The notes under the pieces are model-generated. The model made no database searches, was not told the origin of the DNA, and worked only from the letters and a program-made list of their open reading frames with translations. Of a stretch of 64,000 nucleotides of DNA, positions 1 through 8,929 are shown piece after piece (positions within the stretch are counted from its first letter, which is position 1; each line of letters starts with the position of its first letter). This DNA comes from JL08 sp039969355. GTDB taxonomy: Bacteria > Pseudomonadota > Alphaproteobacteria > Rhodobacterales > Rhodobacteraceae. Made by a program: the position numbers and the translations under genes. The stretch lies in assembly GCA_039969355.1 (NCBI GenBank), contig JBDVOA010000010.1, positions 325,475 to 389,474 on the forward strand, given 5' to 3'.

Positions 1-360
1 GAGTGCCAGCGTGGCAAGTACGTAGCCGACAAGATAGCCGCCGGTGCCGCCCATCATGTAGGTCAGCCCGAATTTCTCCGCGGAAGAGCCTGCAAAGATG
101 TCAAAGCCAAGGGCGCCCACAATCATGTATCCAAGGATGGTCGCCAATCCGAGGCGAGGACCGTAGGCAGCGCCAATGCTCAGAACCGCAAAGGTTCCCA
201 TTGTCACGGGCACTGGCCACATCGGTATCTTGATTTTGGCGGCAATCGCCAGAACAGCGATGCCCAATACGACCAGAATGGCCTGTTTGACGCGCAAGGC
301 CGTGCCGCTTTGCGGGCCGAAAATTTCGGCAAGTACGTTTTGTGTAGCTGTTGCTTGCAT
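1..360 (-). CDS. bioY: BioY-type biotin transporter, 3' part cut by window edge
   Basis: Reading the minus strand from the ATG at 360 gives 120 codons without a stop, running off the window. The protein is hydrophobic, with a first membrane helix at about residues 28-45. It carries the BioY-type pattern of a proline-rich turn (KIPMWPVPVTMGT) followed by AAYGPRLGLATILGYM and the glycine-rich MGGTGGYLVGY. BioY is the substrate-binding membrane subunit of biotin ECF transporters and can also work alone in alphaproteobacteria. The C-terminal third is missing because of the window boundary, not because of a mutation seen here. Confidence 0.85.
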   Translation of the reverse strand, partial: MQATATQNVLAEIFGPQSGTALRVKQAILVVLGIAVLAIAAKIKIPMWPVPVTMGTFAVLSIGAAYGPRLGLATILGYMIVGALGFDIFAGSSAEKFGLTYMMGGTGGYLVGYVLATLAL

Positions 361-439
361 GGATCGCTGTCTCCTGTCCATTTCGCGTAGATTTACGCCT
401 AAATGCCCGACCGCGCGAGGCGGTGCAAGCAGAGATGCG

Positions 440-850
440 TCAGCTGCGACGATAGATGCTGTGCATGACGTAAGCCTTTCGCGGGCCTGAAACGTGCCAG
501 TCGACTTCAAATACTGGCCACCGATCAAAAGCGTAGTGCACTTCGTATTGATCCGGGTCACACCAATGGGACGCATTACCGCCTTGCGCTGGCACACGGT
601 AGAAAAACCGGCCGTCATCAAAATAGACAGACAGGTCTGGTCCCCACCAGTAGCGACGCTCAGCCGCCATTGGGCGAACGCCTTCGACAGTCAGCATTCC
701 TGTTTCGCTATAGGTCATGCCGCCATTGTGCGGGAACCATTCGGCCTCGCCTTGAAATCGGGCAGGGGCGGACTCGCCGTGGGTGATATCCCGACGCAGT
801 AGCCAACGGCCCTCAAAGTCGGCCAGCACCCGTCCTCGCAGTCCTGTCAT
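440..850 (-). CDS. DUF6314 family protein
   Basis: This 136-residue protein has the layout I recall for DUF6314 proteins: an N-terminal FEGRWLLRRDI segment, a GEAEWFP strand, ERRYWWGPD, a phenylalanine-rich FDDGRFFYR strand and a C-terminal SHWCDPDQYEVHY...WHVSGPRKAYVM. It has no signal peptide. The biochemical role is unknown; the pattern of strands suggests a lipocalin-like small beta barrel (inference). Its start codon overlaps the stop of the upstream gene (847-1182) by four bases (ATGA), so the two are probably translationally coupled. Confidence 0.75.
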   Translation of the reverse strand: MTGLRGRVLADFEGRWLLRRDITHGESAPARFQGEAEWFPHNGGMTYSETGMLTVEGVRPMAAERRYWWGPDLSVYFDDGRFFYRVPAQGGNASHWCDPDQYEVHYAFDRWPVFEVDWHVSGPRKAYVMHSIYRRS

Positions 851-1182
851 TCCGCGTAATGCGCTTCTGTGATGTCACCGCCCTTTCCGACAAAGCGCAG
901 CGTTTCGCCTGAGCGATCCATCGCATAGCAGGTCCATAAATCGTTCGGCGGCCAGTGGCTGCAATATTGGTCACCCGTGACACGCCAATAGCCCCAACTG
1001 TCAGCGCCAGCGTTATAAAGTGTGCGGCCTGAGCTGCGAAATTCCTGCCAGGCGATTTCATAGACCAGTTTGCGATCCGAAAGCGCTAGCCGGATTTCTT
1101 CGCCGTTCAGCGGAAACCAGTCGCCATCCGCCGCAGCATTCATTGGCCAGATCAACAGCGCTATCAGGGCAAAGCGTCTCAC
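847..1182 (-). CDS. Small secreted protein of unknown function
   Basis: The reading frame stays open back to 1374, but the GTG at 1182 is preferred. It follows a GGAGAG-like ribosome site and begins a classic signal peptide, RRFALIALLIWPMNAAADG, with cleavage after AAA. The mature protein is about 90 residues and has two cysteines (in DQYCSHWPP and LWTCYAM) that could form a disulfide in the periplasm. The sequence GEEIRLALSDRKLVYE followed by GYWRVTGDQYC is the kind seen in small secreted proteobacterial proteins. I do not recognise a function. It overlaps the DUF6314 gene by ATGA. Confidence 0.7.
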   Translation of the reverse strand: MRRFALIALLIWPMNAAADGDWFPLNGEEIRLALSDRKLVYEIAWQEFRSSGRTLYNAGADSWGYWRVTGDQYCSHWPPNDLWTCYAMDRSGETLRFVGKGGDITEAHYAE

Positions 1183-1268
1183 CTTGGTCTCTCCCGTCTT
1201 GTGGTGTCCGGGTTCGGAGTCTAAGACCGCGCCTAACTGCTGAACAGTCACAAAAAGGTACGCCGCCC

Positions 1269-2579
1269 ATGATCCCTCGTTACTCTCGTCCCGAAATGGT
1301 TGCAATCTGGTCGCCCGAGACCAAATTTCGCATTTGGTACGAGATTGAGGCACATGCCTGCGAAGCGATGGCAAATCTGGGCACCATCCCGCGAGCCAAT
1401 GCAGATGCGGTCTGGAAAGCCAAAGACGTCAAATTTAACGTGGCTCGGATCGATGAAATCGAAGCAGTGACGAAACATGATGTTATCGCCTTTTTGACCC
1501 ATCTTGCCGAACATGTCGGCAGTGACGAAGCGCGTTTTGTGCATCAGGGCATGACCTCATCAGATGTGCTGGATACCTGCTTCAACCTGCAACTGGTGCG
1601 GGCTGCGGACATTCTGATTGCGGATACCGAAGCGTTGCTGGCCGCCCTGAAACGCCGCGCGATTGAACACAAAGACACCGTGCGCATTGGGCGGAGCCAC
1701 GGTATTCATGCCGAGCCAACCACAATGGGTCTGACGTTCGCGCGTTTCTATGCTGAAATGGATCGAAACGTTGCCCGATTGCGCGCAGCAAGAACCGAAA
1801 TTGCAACAGGTGCGATCTCGGGCGCAGTTGGCACATTTGCCAATATCGACCCGGCCGTTGAGGACCATGTTTGTGCGCAACTGGGCCTGATCCCGGAACC
1901 AATCAGCACGCAGGTCATTCCGCGCGACCGCCATGCCGCCTTTTTCGCGGCATTGGGTGTGGTCGGCAGTTCGATCGAAAACATAGCCACTGAAATCCGT
2001 CACATGCAGCGCACCGAAGTGCTGGAAGCGGAAGAGTTCTTTTCTGCGGGTCAGAAAGGCTCATCGGCAATGCCGCACAAACGGAACCCCGTGCTAACTG
2101 AAAATCTGACCGGTTTGGCCCGGTTGGTCCGCATGGCCGTCGTGCCTGCAATGGAAAACGTGACACTTTGGCACGAGCGGGACATTTCGCATTCCTCTGT
2201 GGAACGTAATATCGGACCGGATACGACAATCACGCTGGATTTCGCACTGGCACGGCTGACTTCCGTGGTCGACAAGCTTGTGATTTATCCAGAGAACATG
2301 ATGGCCAATATGAACAAGTTCCGTGGATTGGTTATGTCTCAGCGGGTCTTGCTTGCGTTGACACAAGCAGGGGTCAGCCGAGAGGATTCCTATAAACTGG
2401 TGCAACGCAACGCGATGAAAGTCTGGGAGCAAGGTAAAGACTTCAAGACTGAGCTGCTCGCCGATCAAGATGTATTGGCTGTTCTAAGCGCTGCAGAAAT
2501 CGAAGAAAAATTCGACCTAGGGTATCATACCAAACACGTGGATACTATTTTTTCACGTGTCTTTGGACCAGACCGTTAG
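1269..2579 (+). CDS. purB: Adenylosuccinate lyase
   Basis: PurB removes fumarate from SAICAR and from adenylosuccinate in purine synthesis, in the cytoplasm. The frame extends upstream to 1020, but the start at 1269 (MIPRYSRPEM) matches family N-termini and gives 436 residues, the usual length for the shorter bacterial type. Visible motifs are TSSDVLDT near residue 96, the GRSHGIHAEP segment with the conserved histidine near residue 141, and the superfamily signature SSAMPHKRNP near residue 263 with the catalytic serine loop. It stands alone, divergent from the small secreted-protein gene. Confidence 0.97.
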   Translation: MIPRYSRPEMVAIWSPETKFRIWYEIEAHACEAMANLGTIPRANADAVWKAKDVKFNVARIDEIEAVTKHDVIAFLTHLAEHVGSDEARFVHQGMTSSDVLDTCFNLQLVRAADILIADTEALLAALKRRAIEHKDTVRIGRSHGIHAEPTTMGLTFARFYAEMDRNVARLRAARTEIATGAISGAVGTFANIDPAVEDHVCAQLGLIPEPISTQVIPRDRHAAFFAALGVVGSSIENIATEIRHMQRTEVLEAEEFFSAGQKGSSAMPHKRNPVLTENLTGLARLVRMAVVPAMENVTLWHERDISHSSVERNIGPDTTITLDFALARLTSVVDKLVIYPENMMANMNKFRGLVMSQRVLLALTQAGVSREDSYKLVQRNAMKVWEQGKDFKTELLADQDVLAVLSAAEIEEKFDLGYHTKHVDTIFSRVFGPDR

Positions 2580-2724
2580 ATGATTTTTGGCAAAGGGTTC
2601 GCAGCAGATTGTACCGTCGGAGTGGCGATTTTCTGCGCCTCAATCTGCGTGAGAACACAATTGATCTGATTCCCAAGAGATTTGTGTTAGGCTGCGGGTA
2701 TCGTCAAAACTGGAGACCCCGATC

Positions 2725-2889
2725 ATGACAATCAAAACATTTTTGATTACGGCGGCATTAACCGTGTTGCCCGGTATTGCGATGGCAGTGGGATGCGTTC
2801 ACGGCAAGGAACGTCAGGCAATGTCCTGCGCACAAGGGTCCGCCTGGGACTATGAAGCACAAGCCTGCAAGCCGGTTGCCAACAGCTAG
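2725..2889 (+). CDS. 54-residue secreted peptide with C-x5-WD-x5-C motif
   Basis: A short gene encodes MTIKTFLITAALTVLPGIAM followed by AVGCVHGKERQAMS and a cysteine-bounded motif. The first 21 residues form a signal peptide ending AMA. The mature part, about 33 residues, has three cysteines, and the last two enclose Trp-Asp in the pattern C-x5-W-D-x5-C-K-P. The same spacing occurs at the N-terminus of the next gene product (3000-3530), so the two look related in function or origin. The gene is shorter than most gene-finder cut-offs. Its role is unknown. Confidence 0.65.
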   Translation: MTIKTFLITAALTVLPGIAMAVGCVHGKERQAMSCAQGSAWDYEAQACKPVANS

Positions 2890-2999
2890 GCACACAACAA
2901 GGAACAAACAGTATTGTGAATTTAATTTTGAAGGGTGTGGGTTTACAATTGAAGGATGTGCACTACGTTATTTCCGCGACATGATTTTGAGGAGCCGAC

Positions 3000-3530
3000 A
3001 TGCGTCTATTACTGATTGCAGCCTTGTGTATGCCTACCTTGACCCTTGCGGCGGGAAGCGACTCTACCAAGCCCCCGAAAACGACCAAGACGACAAAATT
3101 CTGCTGGGGGAAAAAGGTTTGGGATGCAAATCTGCAGAAATGCGTTAAGCCGCAGGATGCCTCATTGGACGATGATTTGCTCTACGGCGCTGCGCGCGAA
3201 CTGGCCTATGCGGGACGCTTCGAAGATGCTCAATCGGTTTTGGCGGCAATGTCTGATCAATCTGACGACCGCGTACTGACCTATCTGGGTTTTACCCACC
3301 GCAAGATGGGCAATGTTGATCTTGGCATGAGCTATTATCAAAAGGCGCTCGACAAAAATCCAGACAATCTGCTGGCCCGCTCTTATTTGGGGCAGAGTTT
3401 GGTTGAAGCGGGTGATCCTAAGGCGGCCGTCGCGCAATTGCATGAGATCATTGCGCGCGGCGGAAAAGGGACGTGGTCAGAAACATCGCTTAGAACGGCG
3501 CTGAATACAGGTGTGACATATAGCTACTGA
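3000..3530 (+). CDS. Secreted tetratricopeptide-repeat protein
   Basis: The start at 3000 follows a GAGGAG ribosome site and begins a signal peptide, MRLLLIAALCMPTLTLAAG. After a threonine/lysine-rich linker comes FCWGKKVWDANLQKC, a C-x5-W-D-x5-C motif, then about 110 residues of helical repeats. At least two TPR units can be read (DDRVLTYLGFTHRKMGN and GMSYYQKALDKNPDNLLARS). The protein is probably periplasmic and binds other proteins. Its partner is unknown; it is next to a small secreted peptide with the same cysteine motif and upstream of fliG. Confidence 0.8.
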   Translation: MRLLLIAALCMPTLTLAAGSDSTKPPKTTKTTKFCWGKKVWDANLQKCVKPQDASLDDDLLYGAARELAYAGRFEDAQSVLAAMSDQSDDRVLTYLGFTHRKMGNVDLGMSYYQKALDKNPDNLLARSYLGQSLVEAGDPKAAVAQLHEIIARGGKGTWSETSLRTALNTGVTYSY

Positions 3531-3531
3531 T

Positions 3532-3547
3532 TTAAGCCGATATTTAC
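3532..3547 (+). promoter_or_regulatory. Weak CtrA-like half-sites upstream of fliG
   Basis: TTAA, seven bases, then TTTAC lies about 55 bases before the fliG start. It differs by one base from the CtrA pattern TTAA-N7-TTAAC. CtrA controls motility genes in several roseobacters, which makes the position plausible. A site with one mismatch is common by chance, so this is only a candidate. Confidence 0.25.
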
Positions 3548-3601
3548 TCTTGCCAGGGTAAATGGGGAACAACATCCCCATCTGGTAAGAGGTTCCCGCA
3601 T

Positions 3602-4648
3602 ATGGCGCAATTGTTACCACCCGCCACCCAGCGGGCGTCCCCACCTGTGTTATCCCGCAAGGCCAAGGCGGCCATTGTTGTTCGGCTTTTGCTGAATGAA
3701 GGGGCCGAGATTCCCTTGGAAGAACTGCCAGACGCGCTTCAGGCCCAGTTGACCCAGCAAATGGGGGCCATGCGTATGGTGGATCGGGACACACTGGCCT
3801 CCGTGGTCGACGAATTTTCTGAAGAGCTGTCGCAAATCGGATTGTCATTTCCCCACGGAATGGCAGGTGCGCTTGAGGCGTTGGATGGCAAGATCAGCCC
3901 GCAAACAGCCGTCCGCCTGCGTAAGGAAGCGGGGGTGCGGCAGGCGGGGGATCCGTGGAAACGGATACGGGCGCAAAATGCGGAAGCGTTGTTACCGCTA
4001 TTGGAAAACGAAAGTGTCGAAGTAGCGGCTGTGATGCTTGCCAAGCTGGACATTCCCAAGGCCGCAGAATTGTTGGGCATGTTGCCGGGCCAAAAGGCGC
4101 GCAGCATCACCTACGCGGTTTCGTTGACCGGTGCGGTCACTCCAGACGCGGTTGACCGTATCGGATTGTCATTGGCAAGCCAGCTTGACGACAAACCGGT
4201 TATGGCATTTGCGTTGGACCCGGTGGAACGGGTGGGCGAGATCCTGAACAGTTCGATGGCCGCAACACGCGACGATGTGCTGAGTGGGCTTGACGAAACA
4301 GACGCGGATTTTGCGTCTCTCGTGCGCCGAGCGATTTTTACGTTCTTGAACATTCCGGACCGGATTGAACCACGCGACATTCCGAAGGTACTACGCGAAA
4401 TCGATCAGGCCCAGGTTGTCATTGCATTGGCCGCGGCCAAGGCCGATGGCATGGAAGAAGCTGCGGAATTCATCCTGTCCAACCTGTCGGGACGGATGTC
4501 GGATTCCATCCGCGAGGAAATGGAAGAAGCGGGTACCATCAAACCAAGAATTGGCGAGGCAGCCATGGCAGAATTCATCGGTGCCATCCGCAAACTGGAG
4601 GCGAGTGGTGATATCACTCTTGTCGTGCCGGAAGGCGAAGACGACTAG
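3602..4648 (+). CDS. fliG: Flagellar motor switch protein FliG
   Basis: The 348-residue product has FliG length and domain order: an N-terminal domain (SRKAKAAIVVRLLL from residue 18), a middle domain of helical repeats (about 120-220) and a C-terminal torque domain. In the C-terminal domain RRAIFTFLNIPDRI and the helix SGRMSDSIREEMEEAG keep the charged face known to contact the stator. The middle-domain EHPQ motif, which binds FliM, reads ENESVE here, so this is a divergent member. No other flagellar genes are in the window. FliG normally sits in the C-ring under the inner membrane and generates torque. Confidence 0.88.
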   Translation: MAQLLPPATQRASPPVLSRKAKAAIVVRLLLNEGAEIPLEELPDALQAQLTQQMGAMRMVDRDTLASVVDEFSEELSQIGLSFPHGMAGALEALDGKISPQTAVRLRKEAGVRQAGDPWKRIRAQNAEALLPLLENESVEVAAVMLAKLDIPKAAELLGMLPGQKARSITYAVSLTGAVTPDAVDRIGLSLASQLDDKPVMAFALDPVERVGEILNSSMAATRDDVLSGLDETDADFASLVRRAIFTFLNIPDRIEPRDIPKVLREIDQAQVVIALAAAKADGMEEAAEFILSNLSGRMSDSIREEMEEAGTIKPRIGEAAMAEFIGAIRKLEASGDITLVVPEGEDD

Positions 4649-5289
4649 GTTAGGCCCACTGGGTGCAGGATGAGGTTGCGCCGTACCGTGATATTGGCCG
4701 GAATCCCGTCGACGACCGTAGGGCGATTGCCGTGCCTCGCTTTTTTGGTTTCAGAGGTTTGCATGCACGATCAAGAAGCCTGCGGGTAACAAAAATTCTC
4801 GTGCAAACTCGAGTTCGCTTATCGGAAAAATGGCCGCAGGTCTTATATTGCGGGCCCTTTATTGATAGAACTTGTCCATTGTGCCGCTTGTCATTCGCAC
4901 CCTCAAAAATGCGCCGAATACTCAAAACAGCCATTGTGTCCGTCGATGAGGCGAATTTCTGTCGGTTCGCCAATGATCGCCATCGACGGGCAATCTCCTC
5001 TTTCGATGAGATGCTTTAGCAGTTCGTGTGGGCCCAGACATCCGGCTTCTTTCTCGTAGGTGAATGTGAAGCAAGAATGTGGGTGGTCATGGCTGCACGG
5101 TTAATCAAAAGACGATGTAGATGTCGCCGGGCTGAAAACGGGGCAATGTGATGTCATTTGATCGGTGGAACGGCGCCGCAGTTTAGTTCGATAGAGCGGG
5201 CGCTGATGGGGAAGCGATCTGGCAAAATCCTAGTAGCGACTCTTAGTTTTTCCGGTTGCATACTCGCGGAATTGCATCGTCGCAATTGG
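4649..5289. other. Decayed region without an intact gene
   Basis: Apart from the argE-like remnant at 4903-5099 I see no convincing gene here. Short open frames exist on both strands but have no ribosome sites and no recognisable protein patterns. A fragment on the minus strand at about 5105-5155 reads ITLPRFQPGDIYIVF and then stops; it may be the end of another lost gene. The region looks like the scar of a deletion. Confidence 0.5.
4903..5099 (-). pseudogene. Remnant of acetylornithine deacetylase (ArgE family)
   Basis: The minus strand keeps about 65 codons of a metallopeptidase M20-family enzyme: HSCFTFTYEKEAGCLG, then HELLKHLIERGDCPSMAIIG, then GEPTEIRLIDGHNGCFEYSA. This matches the ArgE core, in which the E-E/G-C-L-G segment holds metal-binding and catalytic glutamates and GEPT-x(8)-GHxG follows. 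The expected EE reads KE. A TGA ends the frame at 4903 just after YSAHF; reading one base over continues with EGAND. Neither the N-terminus nor the C-terminus is present. It is therefore a dead fragment. Confidence 0.7.
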
Positions 5290-6186
5290 CTAGTCTGTCG
5301 TAACAACATTCGCGTCAAGCAGTTCTCCGGCACTGGGAAACCACATGCTATCAGCTTGCGTCACAAACATCCGATCCAAAAACCATTCTGCTACTCCAGC
5401 ATGTTCAAATAATGCGCGGTCTTTTGCTTCCTCTGCTTCGGGGTCCGCGAACGGAACCGTGTAGTAGGCATCAACCCGATACTGATGAAAGCCGAGTTTT
5501 GCGTCCGACGCCATTTTCCGTGTCGTGCCGCCAATGAACGCTAGTGTACACGCAGAACTGCAGACATTGGCAACATATGTGTCAAGGCTATGGTCGCGCG
5601 CGAGCCGCGCCAAGCCACGCGCCTCATAGATATTGCCTCCTTGACTGGACAAGACCATGCGCTCCACGTTGGGATAATCCATCAGGAATGCAGCAACTGC
5701 TTTGGTCGACCCGCGTGCGATCTCGCCCGAGAAACTGACCGATTTTCCGTTCTGGGCGAGCATCAATGTAAAGAGGCTGTCCTGATCACTGTCCTCATCC
5801 AGAACATAGCGTTCATCTGGCGAAACAGGATAAGAGGCCAGCCAAAGCCCCCAACTGTCGCTGATGACGACCCAAACTGCGACTAAAATGCCCAGTTGTG
5901 CCCCCCACATATCGGTGATCGACCCAAGAGCGCGAATGTGGGCCTCACCTGCGCGCAATACGCCAACGATTTGCCAGACGAAAACGACGCCATGTAAGAA
6001 AAAACCAAGGCCAAGCGCTATCAGCGGATACGAGGACGCCGCGTGGGGCGTAAGATTCACCACGACGTATTGCCCAACAAGAATGACCATTCTCAGTGCG
6101 ACAAGGTTGACCCAGAATGACCATTTCAGGCTTTGTCTGCCAGCCCAATGGGATCTAATATATTGCACCGGTGACACGCTCGCCAT
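5290..6186 (-). CDS. Membrane protein with ClpP/SppA-like domain (COG3904-like)
   Basis: The 298-residue protein has an N-terminal half with three predicted membrane helices (about 25-45, 55-75 and 95-115) and a C-terminal half, probably periplasmic, with a crotonase/ClpP-like fold. The latter shows LSSQGGNIYEARGLARLA, then CSSACTLAFIGG, whose serine is the likely nucleophile by analogy, and KLGFHQYR, which is typical of the COG3904 group. Proteins of that group are thought to be membrane-associated peptidases but lack a defined substrate. It stands alone, facing the creatinase gene across a 180-base gap. Confidence 0.75.
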   Translation of the reverse strand: MASVSPVQYIRSHWAGRQSLKWSFWVNLVALRMVILVGQYVVVNLTPHAASSYPLIALGLGFFLHGVVFVWQIVGVLRAGEAHIRALGSITDMWGAQLGILVAVWVVISDSWGLWLASYPVSPDERYVLDEDSDQDSLFTLMLAQNGKSVSFSGEIARGSTKAVAAFLMDYPNVERMVLSSQGGNIYEARGLARLARDHSLDTYVANVCSSACTLAFIGGTTRKMASDAKLGFHQYRVDAYYTVPFADPEAEEAKDRALFEHAGVAEWFLDRMFVTQADSMWFPSAGELLDANVVTTD

Positions 6187-6366
6187 CTCATCCAGCTATC
6201 CGTTGACAGGTCGACACACAACAATTATTGACGCGTGCACATGATCAGCGATGGCGTCGCTACATTCGATCATACGCGGTGATCGGCTGAGATCGCCAAA
6301 CATCCTGTACGCCCGGATTTTTGCTTTGATGGACGCAACGCGTCTATTCGGAATGAGGATACTCGG

Positions 6367-7584
6367 ATGAACGACTTCAACACACGCGCGCAATTTTTTG
6401 TCAGTCATAATGGCGACAAGGCCCCTTTGCCATTTTCAGATGCGGAATACGAGCGGCGGCTGGCCAAGCTACGCGCAATTATGAATGTACGGGACATCCC
6501 TGCCGTTCTGCTAACCTCGATGCACAACATCGCCTATTATTCCGGTTTTTTGTACTGCAGCTTTGGCCGCCCTTACGGCTGTATCGTCACGCAGAGCACC
6601 TGCACAACAGTTTCTGCAAATATCGACGCCGGGCAGCCTTGGCGCCGCTCGTTTGGTGAGAACGTTATCTATACCGACTGGGAGCGCAATAATTATTGGC
6701 GAGCGGTTGAGGGGCTGATTGGCGGGGCCGGGCGCCTGGGTGTGGAAGGTGACCACCTGACAATTGTCGCCCAGTCTACCCTGAATGATATGCTGGGATC
6801 GCCGGAGTTGGTTGATATTGGGCCAGACACCATGGCCGCGCGGATGATGAAGTCCGACGAGGAAATCGCCTTGATCCGGGAAGGAGCCCGCATCGCTGAT
6901 CTTGGGGGCGAAGCGGTGCGCGCAGCCATTCACGAAGGCGCGCGCGAGATTGACGTTGCAATGGCTGGGCGTAACGCTATGGAGCTGGAAATTGCGCGCG
7001 CGCATCCTGACAGCGAATTACGTGACACGTGGGTTTGGTTCCAGTCCGGCTTGAACACAGACGGCGCACATAACCCTGTGACAACTAGAGCCTTGCAAAA
7101 GGGCGACATTCTGAGTCTCAACGCCTTCCCGATGATTTCCGGCTACTACACCGCATTGGAACGAACCTTGTTCCTCGGTAAACCGGATGCGGCTTCGCTC
7201 AGGATATGGGAGGCCAATGTTGCTGCACACGAACTGGGACTTTCGCTGATTAGGCCGGGCATGTCCTGCTCTGGAATTTGCGCAGAGTTAAACAAGTTCT
7301 TCAAAGAAGAAGGTCTGCTGGAGTACCGGTCGTTCGGGTATGGGCATTCATTTGGAATATTATCGCATTATTACGGTCGCGAGGCCGGCCTGGAATTGCG
7401 CGAAGATATAGACACCGTGTTGGAGCCGGGAATGGTGGTGTCGATGGAACCGATGATCTGGATACCTGAGGGGACTGCGGGTGCTGGCGGATACCGCGAG
7501 CATGATATTCTGGTCGTTGGTGCGGAAGGCGCCGAGAATATCACTAAGTTTCCGTATGGACCCGAGAACAATATTGTCGATTGA
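6367..7584 (+). CDS. Creatinase (creatine amidinohydrolase)
   Basis: Creatinase splits creatine into sarcosine and urea in the cytoplasm. The 405-residue protein matches the family along its whole length: NIAYYSGFLYCSFGRPYG, SANIDAGQPWRRSFG, NTDGAHNPVTTRALQKGDIL with the catalytic histidine at about residue 235, FGYGHSFG, and HYYGREAGLELREDIDTVLE. It has the pita-bread fold of peptidase family M24 but needs no metal. The start follows a GAGGAT ribosome site. A complete ABC importer follows 150 bases downstream on the same strand, so it probably feeds this enzyme. No sarcosine oxidase or urease is visible in the window. Confidence 0.95.
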   Translation: MNDFNTRAQFFVSHNGDKAPLPFSDAEYERRLAKLRAIMNVRDIPAVLLTSMHNIAYYSGFLYCSFGRPYGCIVTQSTCTTVSANIDAGQPWRRSFGENVIYTDWERNNYWRAVEGLIGGAGRLGVEGDHLTIVAQSTLNDMLGSPELVDIGPDTMAARMMKSDEEIALIREGARIADLGGEAVRAAIHEGAREIDVAMAGRNAMELEIARAHPDSELRDTWVWFQSGLNTDGAHNPVTTRALQKGDILSLNAFPMISGYYTALERTLFLGKPDAASLRIWEANVAAHELGLSLIRPGMSCSGICAELNKFFKEEGLLEYRSFGYGHSFGILSHYYGREAGLELREDIDTVLEPGMVVSMEPMIWIPEGTAGAGGYREHDILVVGAEGAENITKFPYGPENNIVD

Positions 7585-7734
7585 TTGAACAGTGAAAGCA
7601 GGGGGTGCCCGTTAATTCATCCCTTGCGCCAACACAATTCGGAATTCTACCTGAACAGTTGCAATGCTGCGGTGGCTGTGTTTCGATATAAAAAAATCGC
7701 GAAACGCGAATAGTACGAACTGGGGAGAAAATAA

Positions 7735-8835
7735 TTGTCTGAAACAGCCACCGGCGACGGATTCGTCGTATTTGATCGCGTGCAAAAAAGCTATGACGGC
7801 GAAAACCTCGTTGTCAAAGATTTGAACCTCTCAATCGGCAAGGGCGAATTTCTGACAATGCTTGGGCCATCCGGTTCCGGGAAAACCACCTGCCTGATGA
7901 TGCTTGCTGGATTTGAAACGGCAACCCACGGCGACATTCTGTTGGACGGGAAGCCCATCAACAACATTTCCCCGCACAAGCGCGGGATCGGCATGGTGTT
8001 CCAGAATTACGCCCTTTTTCCCCATATGACGATTGCGGAAAATCTCTCCTTTCCGCTCGAAGTACGCAAAATGGGAAAGTCCGAGCGCGAAGCAAAGGTA
8101 AAACGGGCGCTGGACATGGTCCAGATGGGAGAGTTTGGAGGTCGCCGACCAGCACAGTTATCCGGTGGTCAACAGCAACGCGTTGCTCTGTCGCGCGCGT
8201 TGGTGTTTGAACCTGATCTGGTTTTGATGGATGAGCCTTTGGGTGCATTGGACAAGCAATTGCGCGAACATATGCAGTTCGAAATCAAACGCATCGCTGA
8301 CGATCTGGGCATTACGGTGGTCTACGTGACGCATGACCAGACCGAGGCTTTGACAATGTCCGACCGGGTCGCGGTTTTTGAAGATGGGCGCATTCAGCAA
8401 CTCGCGCCACCTGATCTACTCTACGAAGAGCCCCAAAACAGCTTTGTTGCGCAGTTCATTGGCGAAAACAACACGTTGGAAGGCGTTGTTCAGGAAATAA
8501 AAGACGGAATTGCGCTAGTAAAACTGGACGGTGGCGGCCTGATCGATGCCAAGCCGGTGAATGTGTCTCAGGCGGGTGAAAGAACTCAGGTTTCAATTCG
8601 TCCCGAACGCGTAGAGTTCAACAAAGATCGACTACATGCAGATGCACATACGCTTTCGGCAGAAGTGCTGGAGTTCATTTACATGGGCGATATTTTCCGC
8701 ACACGTCTGCGCGTTGCTGGCAACGAAGAATTTATCGTAAAAACACGAAATGCACCGGATCAGGTGCGACTGAAACCCGGCGAAACGATCGAGATCGGTT
8801 GGCTGGCTGAAGATTGTCGCGCGCTGGACGCCTGA
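7735..8835 (+). CDS. ABC transporter ATP-binding protein, PotA-like
   Basis: This 366-residue ATPase belongs to the spermidine/putrescine (PotA) type. It has Walker A GPSGSGKTT near residue 44, the signature LSGGQQQRVALSRAL, Walker B LVLMDEP, the switch histidine in VTHDQTEA, and a C-terminal TOBE region after residue 270. It starts with TTG at 7735, placed after GGGGAGAAAA; no better start is near. It is followed by a binding protein and two permeases and probably energises their uptake. Being next to creatinase suggests creatine or a similar guanidino compound as cargo (inference). Confidence 0.92.
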   Translation: MSETATGDGFVVFDRVQKSYDGENLVVKDLNLSIGKGEFLTMLGPSGSGKTTCLMMLAGFETATHGDILLDGKPINNISPHKRGIGMVFQNYALFPHMTIAENLSFPLEVRKMGKSEREAKVKRALDMVQMGEFGGRRPAQLSGGQQQRVALSRALVFEPDLVLMDEPLGALDKQLREHMQFEIKRIADDLGITVVYVTHDQTEALTMSDRVAVFEDGRIQQLAPPDLLYEEPQNSFVAQFIGENNTLEGVVQEIKDGIALVKLDGGGLIDAKPVNVSQAGERTQVSIRPERVEFNKDRLHADAHTLSAEVLEFIYMGDIFRTRLRVAGNEEFIVKTRNAPDQVRLKPGETIEIGWLAEDCRALDA

Positions 8836-8929
8836 GTTGGGTGTCGAGTCGCTGACCACGTTATGGGAGTTCCTTCACCCGGAGGGAAATTCCAAAAGAA
8901 TAAATCCGGGAACAATTGGGAGAAACAAA

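Noticed and set aside
4650..4973. 107-codon minus-strand frame overlapping the argE remnant
   Set aside because: Its frame differs from the recognisable ArgE-like reading except just after the frameshift; it is not an independent gene.
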